Made by a program: the position numbers and the translations under genes
The notes under the pieces: generated by a model
Databases searched by the model: none
What the model saw: only the letters and a program-made list of their open reading frames with translations
Told to the model about the DNA's origin: nothing
Shown: positions 7,944 through 14,948 of the stretch, piece by piece
Position numbering within the stretch: the first letter of the stretch is position 1
Layout of the letters: each line of letters opens with the position of its first letter
Assembly (NCBI GenBank): GCA_016650435.1
Contig: JAENVT010000042.1
Location: 1-30,446 of the forward strand
DNA length: 30,446 bases
Source of the DNA: Ilumatobacteraceae bacterium
Lineage (GTDB): Bacteria > Actinomycetota > Acidimicrobiia > Acidimicrobiales > Ilumatobacteraceae
Reading direction: 5' to 3'

Positions 7944-8592
7944 CCGCGGTGCGCTTGGCAACGACCCTGTGCAACACCTGCGCGAAGGTGTCGGGTTCCT
8001 GAGCTCCGGGAACCATCCACTTGCCATCGAACACGAACGTCGGCACTGCGGTGATCTCCATTTCTGCCGCCGCCCGCATCTCATCGCGTACCTCGTCGAG
8101 GCCATCGTCGCTGTCGAGGAATGCCAGCACCGAATCACGATCGAGGCCGACATCAGCTGCGCACGTTGCCAGGACTTCGGGATCGCCGATGTCGAGGCCG
8201 TCGATGAAGTACGCCTGCAGCAGGCGTTCCTTCAAGGCGATCTGGCTGTCGGTTGCCTGGGCGAGCCACAGCAGCCGATGCGCCAGCAGTGTGTTGGCGC
8301 GCAGCGCCCGATCCATTCGAAACTGAATTCCGTTCGCGGCCGCTACGGCGGTGACGTGGTCGATGATCTGCCGAGCGCGCTCTGGTCCGCCGAACTTCTT
8401 GGCGTACGCATCGAGCACCGGACCTGCTTTACCGGGCAATGCGGTCGGGTCGAGTTGGAATGGCTTGAAGACGATGTGCACGTCGATCTCGTCGGTTAGC
8501 CCGGCGACGGCTGTCTCGAATCGACGCTTGCCGATGTAACACCAGGGGCAGACGACATCCGACCAGATCTCGACCTCGACATGCGGGCGCAC
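7936..8592 (-). CDS. DsbA-family oxidoreductase, FrnE-like, cytosolic
   Basis: This is a 218-residue protein of the DSBA-like thioredoxin group. The redox motif CPWC is at residues 15-18 after the first β-strand (VEIWSDVVCPWCYIGK), a long helical insertion follows, and the cis-Pro loop is ITAVPTFVFDGK. These are the hallmarks of FrnE. No signal peptide is present, so it acts in the cytosol. The substrate is unknown; FrnE homologues are linked to polyketide synthesis and stress tolerance. GTG 8592 is supported by TATCAT 7 nt upstream. It is the first gene of a two-gene unit with menH and is divergent from menD. Confidence 0.88.
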   Translation of the reverse strand: MRPHVEVEIWSDVVCPWCYIGKRRFETAVAGLTDEIDVHIVFKPFQLDPTALPGKAGPVLDAYAKKFGGPERARQIIDHVTAVAAANGIQFRMDRALRANTLLAHRLLWLAQATDSQIALKERLLQAYFIDGLDIGDPEVLATCAADVGLDRDSVLAFLDSDDGLDEVRDEMRAAAEMEITAVPTFVFDGKWMVPGAQEPDTFAQVLHRVVAKRTADV

Positions 8593-8599
8593 GTGCTGG

Positions 8600-8617
8600 A
8601 TGATAGGCCCCTATCGT
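8600..8617. promoter_or_regulatory. back-to-back -10 boxes of the FrnE-like gene and menD
   Basis: Leftward TATCAT (8605-8600) is 7 nt from the FrnE-like GTG 8592. Rightward TATCGT (8612-8617) is 7 nt from the menD ATG 8625. Six bp (GGCCCC) separate the boxes. Both transcripts should be leaderless; no clear -35 boxes were seen. Confidence 0.7.
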
Positions 8618-8624
8618 GGCGAAC

Positions 8625-10331
8625 ATGACCCCGGAGCCACACGATGTGCAGGCCACGTTCTGCGCCACGTTGGTCGACGAATGGGTGGGTCACGGCCTGC
8701 GGCACGCAGTCGTCGCGCCCGGCTCGCGGAGTACGCCGATGGCCCTGGCCCTGGTCTCGTGCCCCGCTATCCAGACACACGTTTTCCACGACGAGCGATC
8801 GGCATCGTTTGCTGCGCTCGGGGTTGCACTGGCGACAGGCGTACCGGCCGCGTTGTTGTGCACCAGCGGAACTGCGGCCACTCACTTCCACGCGTCGGTC
8901 GTCGAAGCACATCAGTCCGGCGTGCCGATGGTGGTGCTGACCGCAGATCGTCCGCCCGAGTTGCACGGCGTCGGCGCGCCGCAGACGATCGAGCAGACCA
9001 ACTTGTACGGCGGTGCCGTGCGGTGGTTCCACGATCCCGGCGTGCCACTGGACGCGCAAAGGGCAACGTGGCGCTCGATCGCCTCCAACGCGTGGGCGCG
9101 CGCGGTCGGCGACAAGCCGGGGCCAGTTCATCTCAACCTTCCGTTCCGGGAGCCGCTCGTTGGGCAAGCAGGATCTTTGCCGGACGTGGAACCCGTCGAG
9201 CTGCGCTCGCCGCCCCTCGTCGACGTCACCGACCTACTCGACCTAGTGGCGGCGTCGCGCGGGCTGATCATCGCCGGCAACGGCGTCGACGACCCGCGGC
9301 TGGTGCAGGAACTTGCATCTGCAACAGGATGGCCGATCGTGGCCGACCCACTCTCGGGCTGTCAGATGCTGGAGTCTGCGGTTGCGCGGTTCGATGCGAT
9401 ATTGCGGCACTCCGAATTTGCCGAGGCACATCGGCCTGCGGTTGTACTGCAGTTGGGAATGCCTCCGGCATCGAAGGTGCTTGCGCAATGGCTCGCGGGG
9501 ACGAAGGCGAGGCATGTGGCGGTGTCGTCGGTCGGTCTTGTCTCCGATCCGAATCTGGTCGGCTCGCAGCAGGTCCATGCCTCGATCGGCGCGCTCTGTT
9601 CGAGCCTTGCTTCCGAGGTGATTCCCTCACGCGATCCGGCCTGGATCGATCAATGGCTCGCCGCCGACGCAATCGCTCGCGAGGCGCTCGACAACGCGCT
9701 GGCCAACGAACGTCAGCTTTCCGAACCTGGCATCGCCCGAACAGTCACCGCCGGGATACCGGCCGGCGGGCACCTCGTCGTCGCATCGTCGATGCCGGTG
9801 CGCGATGTCGAATGGTTCGGCACCCCACGAAGCGATATCACCGTGCACGCCAACCGCGGAGCCAACGGGATCGATGGTGTCATCGCCACAGCAATCGGAG
9901 TCGCATTCGGTAGTGGTGCTCCGACGACCGCGCTGCTCGGCGACGTCGCCTTCTGCCACGACATATCGTCGCTGACTGCGTTGCATGCCCGCGGACTCGA
10001 CCTGAAGATCATCGTGACCGACAACGATGGCGGGGCGATCTTCTCGTTCCTGCCGCAGGCAACGACGTTGCCAGCCGATGTGTTCGAGCAGGTGTTCGGC
10101 ACCCCGCATGGCACCGACATCGTCGAGGTTGCCCGGGCCTTCGGCCTTCGCTCGTACACCGCTGAGACGGCGGATGAACTCGCTGCGGCATTCGACGAGA
10201 TTGATACGTGCGTCGTGCGCGTGGCGTCGAATCGCAAGGACAACGTCGACGCTCACGCCGAGCTCAACGATGCCGTCGTCGCCGCGCTCGACGTCACGCT
10301 CGATTCGGCGCTACGGCCGCACGATGGCTGA
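8625..10331 (+). CDS. menD: 2-succinyl-5-enolpyruvyl-6-hydroxy-3-cyclohexene-1-carboxylate synthase
   Basis: This is a thiamine-diphosphate enzyme that joins isochorismate and 2-oxoglutarate, the first committed step to menaquinone. The 568 residues have the three-domain TPP fold. The Pyr-domain glutamate is E57 in VFHDERSASFAALG, with CTSGTAATHFH after it. The Mg-TPP motif starts at GDVAFCHDISSL (about residue 438) and ends in VTDNDGGAIF. VVAPGSRSTPMAL near the N-terminus is typical of MenD. The ATG at 8625 is preferred to the in-frame GTG at 8616 because 8616 lies inside the -10 box TATCGT. The last 21 bp overlap the convergent isochorismate synthase gene. Confidence 0.95.
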   Translation: MTPEPHDVQATFCATLVDEWVGHGLRHAVVAPGSRSTPMALALVSCPAIQTHVFHDERSASFAALGVALATGVPAALLCTSGTAATHFHASVVEAHQSGVPMVVLTADRPPELHGVGAPQTIEQTNLYGGAVRWFHDPGVPLDAQRATWRSIASNAWARAVGDKPGPVHLNLPFREPLVGQAGSLPDVEPVELRSPPLVDVTDLLDLVAASRGLIIAGNGVDDPRLVQELASATGWPIVADPLSGCQMLESAVARFDAILRHSEFAEAHRPAVVLQLGMPPASKVLAQWLAGTKARHVAVSSVGLVSDPNLVGSQQVHASIGALCSSLASEVIPSRDPAWIDQWLAADAIAREALDNALANERQLSEPGIARTVTAGIPAGGHLVVASSMPVRDVEWFGTPRSDITVHANRGANGIDGVIATAIGVAFGSGAPTTALLGDVAFCHDISSLTALHARGLDLKIIVTDNDGGAIFSFLPQATTLPADVFEQVFGTPHGTDIVEVARAFGLRSYTAETADELAAAFDEIDTCVVRVASNRKDNVDAHAELNDAVVAALDVTLDSALRPHDG

Positions 10332-11486
10332 CAGCATCGCCTGAAACTTCGCCTGCGTCTCGGCCAGCTCAGCCAGGGGTTCGCTGTCGGCGACGATGCC
10401 TCCACCGGCAACAAGCCGAGCGCTGCGGCGATCGTCCGAGAACTCAGCGCAACGCAACGCCACGGCCCACGTACCGTCGCCGGCGGCATCTACCCAGCCG
10501 ACCGATCCGGCATAGCGACCGCGGTCGAATCCCTCCACCCGCTCGATCAGTTCCAACGCCTCCGCTCGTGGAAACCCGCCGACGGCAGGCGTCGGCGCAA
10601 GGGCACGGACAAGCTCGAGGACGTTTGGCCGCGGATCCGACAGATGGCCTTCCATGCGCGTGCCGAGGTGTTGCACGTTGGCAACGGCGACGATCGACGG
10701 CTCAGGTTCCCAGTCGAGGTAACTGCACCACGGAAGCAGGGTGTCGTGAATCATGTCGATCACGACGCGATGTTCTGTTTGATTCTTGGCACTCGCGAGA
10801 AGTTCGGCGGCCGCACGCCTATCCGTGTCGGGATCCCCTGTGCGCGGCGTCGTACCGGCGAAGGGGTGAGCCTGCACAGTGTCACCCTTCACCGAGACGA
10901 GCAGCTCGGGCATTGCACCGACGAAGCCGTCGATCGAATATCGATAGCTCGATCCGAACGATGACCGCAGGCGGAGCAGCACAGCATGAATGTCGATCGG
11001 CTCGTCGCTGCTCACAGTTATTTCGCGTGCGATCACGGCTTTGATCAAACGGCCTTCGCGCACGGCGTCGCGTGCAGTGGCGACTGCGCGGAGATAGCGG
11101 TCGACCGGCGTGAGAGGTTCGGTGGTGAAGCTCTGCGCGTTGGGTTGCGGACGTGATGGCGTGTCGAGTTCTGCGGGCGCGTCGTCGATGGTGGTCACCC
11201 ATCGGCGACCGTCGGCGGCCTTGACGACCGCCATTTCCGGCACGATCAACTCGCACGGCGACCCGGGCTTGAACGGCACGACGCCGAGCGCCAGTGGCAG
11301 CGCTCCATCCGCTTGATCGTCGTGGTCGATGCTCGCCAGGAACGCGGCGACCTCGTCGATGGCCACTCGCGCGGCGACGCCTCGCCCCGCAACTCCGACA
11401 CCGTCACGGACGAAGAGGTAGCCGTCGCCGCGGGCGATGTCGTTGAGGTCGACTTCGCGCTCGAGCGGTCGACTGACGGCCCGCAA
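10311..11486 (-). CDS. menF: isochorismate synthase (chorismate-binding enzyme)
   Basis: The product converts chorismate to isochorismate for MenD. It is about 391 residues from TTG 11486, which has GGAG 8 nt upstream; an in-frame GTG at 11528 would give 405 residues. The chorismate-binding fold shows KAVIAREITV, the Mg/substrate segment AHPFAGTTPR, ASAKNQTEHRVVIDMI, and the signature LAPTPAVGGFPR followed by GRYAGSVGWVD. No fused glutamine amidotransferase is present. Isochorismate synthases for siderophores share these motifs, but the men context decides. It lies directly behind menG on the same strand, with its start a few bases after or inside the menG end. Confidence 0.9.
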   Translation of the reverse strand: MRAVSRPLEREVDLNDIARGDGYLFVRDGVGVAGRGVAARVAIDEVAAFLASIDHDDQADGALPLALGVVPFKPGSPCELIVPEMAVVKAADGRRWVTTIDDAPAELDTPSRPQPNAQSFTTEPLTPVDRYLRAVATARDAVREGRLIKAVIAREITVSSDEPIDIHAVLLRLRSSFGSSYRYSIDGFVGAMPELLVSVKGDTVQAHPFAGTTPRTGDPDTDRRAAAELLASAKNQTEHRVVIDMIHDTLLPWCSYLDWEPEPSIVAVANVQHLGTRMEGHLSDPRPNVLELVRALAPTPAVGGFPRAEALELIERVEGFDRGRYAGSVGWVDAAGDGTWAVALRCAEFSDDRRSARLVAGGGIVADSEPLAELAETQAKFQAMLSAIVRP

Positions 11487-11490
11487 GTCG

Positions 11491-12195
11491 TCAGCTCCGA
11501 GTGCCGAGCAGCAGTTGTGTGATGCCACCCGACAGTTGATGATGCTCGGCGTCGACGAATCCCGCGGAGCGCAGGTCGGCAAGCATCTTTTCTGGCGCGG
11601 GCAGATAGGCGACACTCTTCGGAAGGTATCGATACGCCGCGCCGTCGCTCAACAGGCCGCCGATCTTCGGGACGATCTTGCCGAAGTAGATGTTGTTGCC
11701 CCAACGGATCAGCCTGTTGCGCGGTACGCCGACGTCGAGCAGCGCAATCCTTCCCCCCGGCCGCACAACTCGACCGAGCTCGTCGAAGAACTTCGGCAGC
11801 TCCACCAAGTTGCGCAAGGCGAATCCGCATGTCGCCCCGTCAACGGAGTGGTCGGGCAGTGGCAGCCGCAAGATGTCGGCTTGCGCTCGTGGCGCGCCGC
11901 TGCGATCGGCGGCGAGCATACCGAAGCTGAGGTCGAAGGACAGGGGACGATGGCCGGCGCGAGCCAGGTCGACACACAGGTCACCGGTTCCGCTGGCGAG
12001 GTCGATCACCGTGCTCGCACGCGGCAGCACGAGCAGCTTGACCGCCTTGCGCCGCCAACGCACATCGAGTCGGAATGTCATGATCCGGTTGACGAGGTCG
12101 TAACGAGGTGCGATCGCATCGAACATCTGTCGTACAGCGGTGACCTTGTCGTCGCCTTGCGGCAACGTGTCACTGTCCCACGCTCGTTTGCTCAC
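11491..12195 (-). CDS. menG: demethylmenaquinone methyltransferase
   Basis: This is the UbiE/MenG methyltransferase for the last step of menaquinone synthesis. Its 234 residues carry the family opening VRQMFDAIAPRYDLVNRIMT, motif I VIDLASGTGDLCVDLA, the ADILRLPLPD strand, and the UbiE signature GFALRNL followed by the LDVGVPRNRLIRW region. The family's YLP(K/E)S is present as YRYLPKSVAYLPAPE. The start GTG 12195 lies 7 nt after TAGCCT (12208-12203), identical to the menE -10 box. menF follows on the same strand. Confidence 0.95.
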   Translation of the reverse strand: MSKRAWDSDTLPQGDDKVTAVRQMFDAIAPRYDLVNRIMTFRLDVRWRRKAVKLLVLPRASTVIDLASGTGDLCVDLARAGHRPLSFDLSFGMLAADRSGAPRAQADILRLPLPDHSVDGATCGFALRNLVELPKFFDELGRVVRPGGRIALLDVGVPRNRLIRWGNNIYFGKIVPKIGGLLSDGAAYRYLPKSVAYLPAPEKMLADLRSAGFVDAEHHQLSGGITQLLLGTRS

Positions 12196-12202
12196 CCGCA
12201 GG

Positions 12203-12208
12203 AGGCTA
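12203..12208 (-). promoter_or_regulatory. leaderless -10 box of menG
   Basis: Leftward TAGCCT is followed by 7 nt and GTG 12195. It is the same hexamer, at the same distance, as at menE. Confidence 0.6.
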
Positions 12209-12241
12209 TTCGGCGAAGACCAGATCGAGTGTTTCCGGTGA

Positions 12242-12277
12242 TGTCAACCGGGATGCCGGGTCGGGCGAGTAGACAAG
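12242..12277 (+). promoter_or_regulatory. ECF-type promoter of sigma/anti-sigma cassette 1
   Basis: TGTCAACC (12242-12249) lies exactly 32 bp before ATG 12282. A GGCGAGTAG segment sits near 12265-12272. The same -35 octamer and the GGC(A/G)AGTA core recur at identical distances before the second sigma gene, while the spacer between differs. The CAAC core is typical of ECF -35 elements. Confidence 0.65.
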
Positions 12278-12281
12278 CGTG

Positions 12282-12809
12282 ATGTTGACCAACGGCGAAG
12301 TCCCAGCGGTCATCACCATCGATTTTGAGTCGTTCTATGTCGCCACCGGTCGGCGGATGCTGTCGCTCGCGTATTCCCTGACCGGCAATTGGGGCGACGC
12401 CGAAGACCTCGTGCAAGAGGCGTACGCGGCTGCCCACCGGCGGTGGAGCGTGGTGGGGACCTACGAGGATCCGGCAGGGTGGGTGCGCCGCGTGATCACC
12501 AATCGCGCCGTGTCGAGGTGGCGGCGACTGAGTCACGAATTGAACGTGCGACAACGGCTTGCGGCCCGTCCCGCGCAGACATCAACAACAGCCGAGCCGG
12601 TCAACGATGCGTTCTGGCAAGCCGTGCGCGCCTTGCCTCGTCAGCAGATGGCGGTAGTCGTCCTGTACTACGTGGAGGATCAGTCGGTGGATGCGATCGC
12701 CGCGGTCCTCGGCTGTGCGGCCGGCACGGTGAAGACCCAGTTGTTCAGGGCTCGACGGTCCCTCGCGGATCGTCTCGGCGCACAGATGGAAGAGGAACAC
12801 GATGCCTGA
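12282..12809 (+). CDS. SigE-family ECF RNA polymerase sigma factor (cassette 1)
   Basis: This is a 175-residue ECF sigma factor of the Streptomyces 'SigE-family' type. The σ2 domain has DFESFYVATGRRMLSLAYSL, the core-binding AEDLVQEAYAAAHRRW, and DPAGWVRRVITNRAVSRWRR (region 2.4, -10 recognition). The σ4 domain has ALPRQQMAVVVLYYVEDQS and the helix-turn-helix IAAVLGCAAGTVKTQLFRARRSL. The start is ATG 12282; a GTG codon directly before it (12279) is the alternative. The promoter in front has the ECF pattern shared with the second copy, which suggests autoregulation. The stop overlaps the start of the anti-sigma-like gene by 8 bp, so the pair is coupled. Confidence 0.92.
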   Translation: MLTNGEVPAVITIDFESFYVATGRRMLSLAYSLTGNWGDAEDLVQEAYAAAHRRWSVVGTYEDPAGWVRRVITNRAVSRWRRLSHELNVRQRLAARPAQTSTTAEPVNDAFWQAVRALPRQQMAVVVLYYVEDQSVDAIAAVLGCAAGTVKTQLFRARRSLADRLGAQMEEEHDA

Positions 12810-14310
12810 ATTGATGGAAAACGAACCGATCGATGAGGTGGCCCGTCGGGCAGTTGCGGTATTGCGGCGGGATGCCTCGATCCGGTCGTTGCCGGAACTG
12901 AGCCTGCGCACGCCGCGTCGGTGGATTGCCCCGGTCGTGGCGCTCGCAACTATCGCTGTGGTTGTCGTCGGCCTCATCGCCATTGGAACAAATAGAAACG
13001 AGTCGGTCGGCAACAACGACCCAACGAGATTGCACTGGTTGCTCCGCGACCTGCCGCCGGGCTGGAAGCCGGCGGATGTGTTCGATTCGGCGACTTCCCC
13101 ACCACACCAGATCCCGGACGTGTTCGCGATGAACCTGTACGCCACCGATGCCGCGCCACTCGGTCCGATGCTGTCCGTGCAGGGCTCCATTGACACGACG
13201 CAGGGGATCGACATCGGGTCGTACTCCGGTGATGCGCTCGGCTACGTGGAATTCGACCTCGGCGGCAAGCGCGCCGCGTTCGCCAGGTTGCCGAACGGCG
13301 GCAGAGGGCTCTACGTCGAGATCAACTCTTCCTGGGTGTACCTGGCCTCGCGAAACATCAGCGACGAGCTTTTGCTCCAGCTCGCGGGAACGCTGGCGGC
13401 TGACGCCTCAGGGCACTACGACGTGGGGGCGGCCGGCCTGCCCGATGGGTTCAAGAAGGTCGTCCCGATGACGGCGACGCGACGCGACCTGGTCACTATC
13501 AGCTATTCGTCGCCCGCCAGTGCTGCAGGAGTCGTGCTGCTTGCGATAAGTCCAGCGGCTCCGGCACTCGTCGCTTCTCCACAAATGTCGTTCGACTTTC
13601 AGCCAGTTTCTGTGGGGGACTTTTCCGGGTTTGTCAGTGGCCTCACCTCGGAGAACTCAGACCCTCCGGCCACTGCCTGGGTCGTCGTGTGGCGCCGAGA
13701 CGGACTCGACTTTCAGGTCTCCGGTCAGGGCCTCACCAAAGAGCAGACGCTTGCTGCCGCAGCTTCTGCCTCACGCGCTGCGCCGGACGAGTGGACCGCG
13801 CTTGGCCCACAGGCTGGCCAACCTGACACGGCTCCCGCTGGAACCTCGCCCGCCGAAGTGCCTAGCGACACCCAGCCATCATTCGTGGGTGAGCCCCGCG
13901 ACGTTGCGGTCACTGTGACGGTCGACGACGTCTCGTCCAACGAGGAACAGTGGTCGGGTGTGCTGCCGACCGGCGAATCGTGGACCGCCAAGATCACCCG
14001 GGTCTATGACCGGATGGATATTCGCTACTCCATCGACGGAAAATTGGTGGAGAGTGGCTTCGGGACGTCGACCCAGCCACCCACCGGCACTTCGGTCTCG
14101 TGTTGCAACCCGATCGCAATCACGAAGAATCCGCAGGCTGTGTCTATGCGTGTGCTCCGTACCAACGGCGACCGATACACCATCCCGCTCCACGAACTGC
14201 CGGGCACAGGCGGCGTGCGTGTTGCGCTGATCGCCATCCCCGACGGCACGTTGCTGGCTGAGTTGGTCGACGCGAGTGGCAACGTTCTGGAGTCCTACGC
14301 GCCCCACTGA
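12802..14310 (+). CDS. membrane anti-sigma-like protein with large outer domain (cassette 1)
   Basis: This 502-residue protein has a cytosolic N-terminus of about 40 residues, one transmembrane helix at about 41-61 (VVALATIAVVVVGLIAIG), and a roughly 440-residue region outside the membrane. The usual zinc anti-sigma HxxxCxxC motif is absent. The outer region begins with a conserved NDPTRLHWLL segment, then a mixed αβ region, a Pro/Thr/Ser-rich linker near 345-355 and a C-terminal domain with WSGVLPTGESW, a double cysteine SCCNP, and RYTIPLHELPGTGGVRVALIAI. It overlaps the sigma gene by 8 bp, so it most likely holds that sigma factor. Anti-sigma activity is inferred from topology and coupling, not from a recognised domain. 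It is clearly a paralogue of 14945-16468. Confidence 0.8.
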   Translation: MPELMENEPIDEVARRAVAVLRRDASIRSLPELSLRTPRRWIAPVVALATIAVVVVGLIAIGTNRNESVGNNDPTRLHWLLRDLPPGWKPADVFDSATSPPHQIPDVFAMNLYATDAAPLGPMLSVQGSIDTTQGIDIGSYSGDALGYVEFDLGGKRAAFARLPNGGRGLYVEINSSWVYLASRNISDELLLQLAGTLAADASGHYDVGAAGLPDGFKKVVPMTATRRDLVTISYSSPASAAGVVLLAISPAAPALVASPQMSFDFQPVSVGDFSGFVSGLTSENSDPPATAWVVVWRRDGLDFQVSGQGLTKEQTLAAAASASRAAPDEWTALGPQAGQPDTAPAGTSPAEVPSDTQPSFVGEPRDVAVTVTVDDVSSNEEQWSGVLPTGESWTAKITRVYDRMDIRYSIDGKLVESGFGTSTQPPTGTSVSCCNPIAITKNPQAVSMRVLRTNGDRYTIPLHELPGTGGVRVALIAIPDGTLLAELVDASGNVLESYAPH

Positions 14311-14314
14311 CGAG

Positions 14315-14358
14315 GCGAGGTACGAATTATCCGTTTGTGCCGGACATTTCGTGACTTG
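14315..14358 (+). repeat. 44-bp conserved cassette-end element, copy 1
   Basis: This lies 4 bp after the first anti-sigma-like stop. It matches the copy at 16484-16527 at 38 of 44 positions, with identical ends GCGAGGTACG and CGTGACTTG. Its centre can form a short hairpin, TCCG...CGGA. It sits at the same place after both cassettes, so a transcript-end structure or protein site is likely. Confidence 0.7.
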
Positions 14359-14371
14359 CTCCCCCTGTTTG

Positions 14372-14407
14372 TGTCAACCCTGGAGTGCGCTGCGGCAAGT
14401 AAGGATG
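14372..14407 (+). promoter_or_regulatory. ECF-type promoter of sigma/anti-sigma cassette 2
   Basis: TGTCAACC (14372-14379) is 32 bp before ATG 14412, the same distance as in cassette 1. GGCAAGTAA follows near 14394-14402 and GCGTGATG is shared at the start. The intervening spacer is not conserved. Confidence 0.65.
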
Positions 14408-14411
14408 CGTG

Positions 14412-14948
14412 ATGGTGATTCACGCCAACAGTGGCGACGACCCAGGTCTGGTCGATGTCGACTTCGACGACTTCTACGTCCGCGGCTATCGGCGGTGCAT
14501 CGCGCTCGGGTATGTGCTGACTGGTTCGTCGGCCGACGCCGCCGATCTCGTTCAAGAGGCATTCTCGACTGGCTACCGTCGCTGGTCGGAGATATCCGGC
14601 TACGACGATCCGCTCGCTTGGGTTCGCAAGGTGATGGTCAACAACGCGATGTCGCGGACGCGCCGGTTGCGGCGGGAAGTGTCGGCCATGGCACGGTTCG
14701 GCAACCGGCCGCCGGCCGCCAATCCGGCGATCGATGAACGCGACCGCGAGTTGTGGCTGATCGTCAGCAAGTTGCCGAAGCAGCAGGCAGCGGCGATCGC
14801 GTTGCACTATGTCGACGATCTGACGGTGGACTCGATCGCCGAGGTGCTGGGATGTTCGGCAGGAACAGTGAAGACCCATCTCTCACGCGGCCGCCATGCA
14901 CTGGCGTCTCGGTTGACGCCGCCGACGAAGGAGGAGGATGCACGATGA
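14412..14948 (+). CDS. SigE-family ECF RNA polymerase sigma factor (cassette 2)
   Basis: This 178-residue protein is paralogous to the sigma factor at 12282. The σ2 domain has DFDDFYVRGYRRCIALGYVL, DAADLVQEAFSTGYRRW and DPLAWVRKVMVNNAMSRTRR. The σ4 domain has KLPKQQAAAIALHYVDDLT and the helix-turn-helix IAEVLGCSAGTVKTHLSRGRHAL. ATG 14412 is preferred; GTG 14409 precedes it directly, as in copy 1. It ends ATGA with the next gene (4-bp overlap), a stronger coupling than in copy 1. The divergence between copies in the DNA-reading helices is moderate (TVKTQLFRARR versus TVKTHLSRGRH), so shared promoter recognition is possible. Confidence 0.92.
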   Translation: MVIHANSGDDPGLVDVDFDDFYVRGYRRCIALGYVLTGSSADAADLVQEAFSTGYRRWSEISGYDDPLAWVRKVMVNNAMSRTRRLRREVSAMARFGNRPPAANPAIDERDRELWLIVSKLPKQQAAAIALHYVDDLTVDSIAEVLGCSAGTVKTHLSRGRHALASRLTPPTKEEDAR

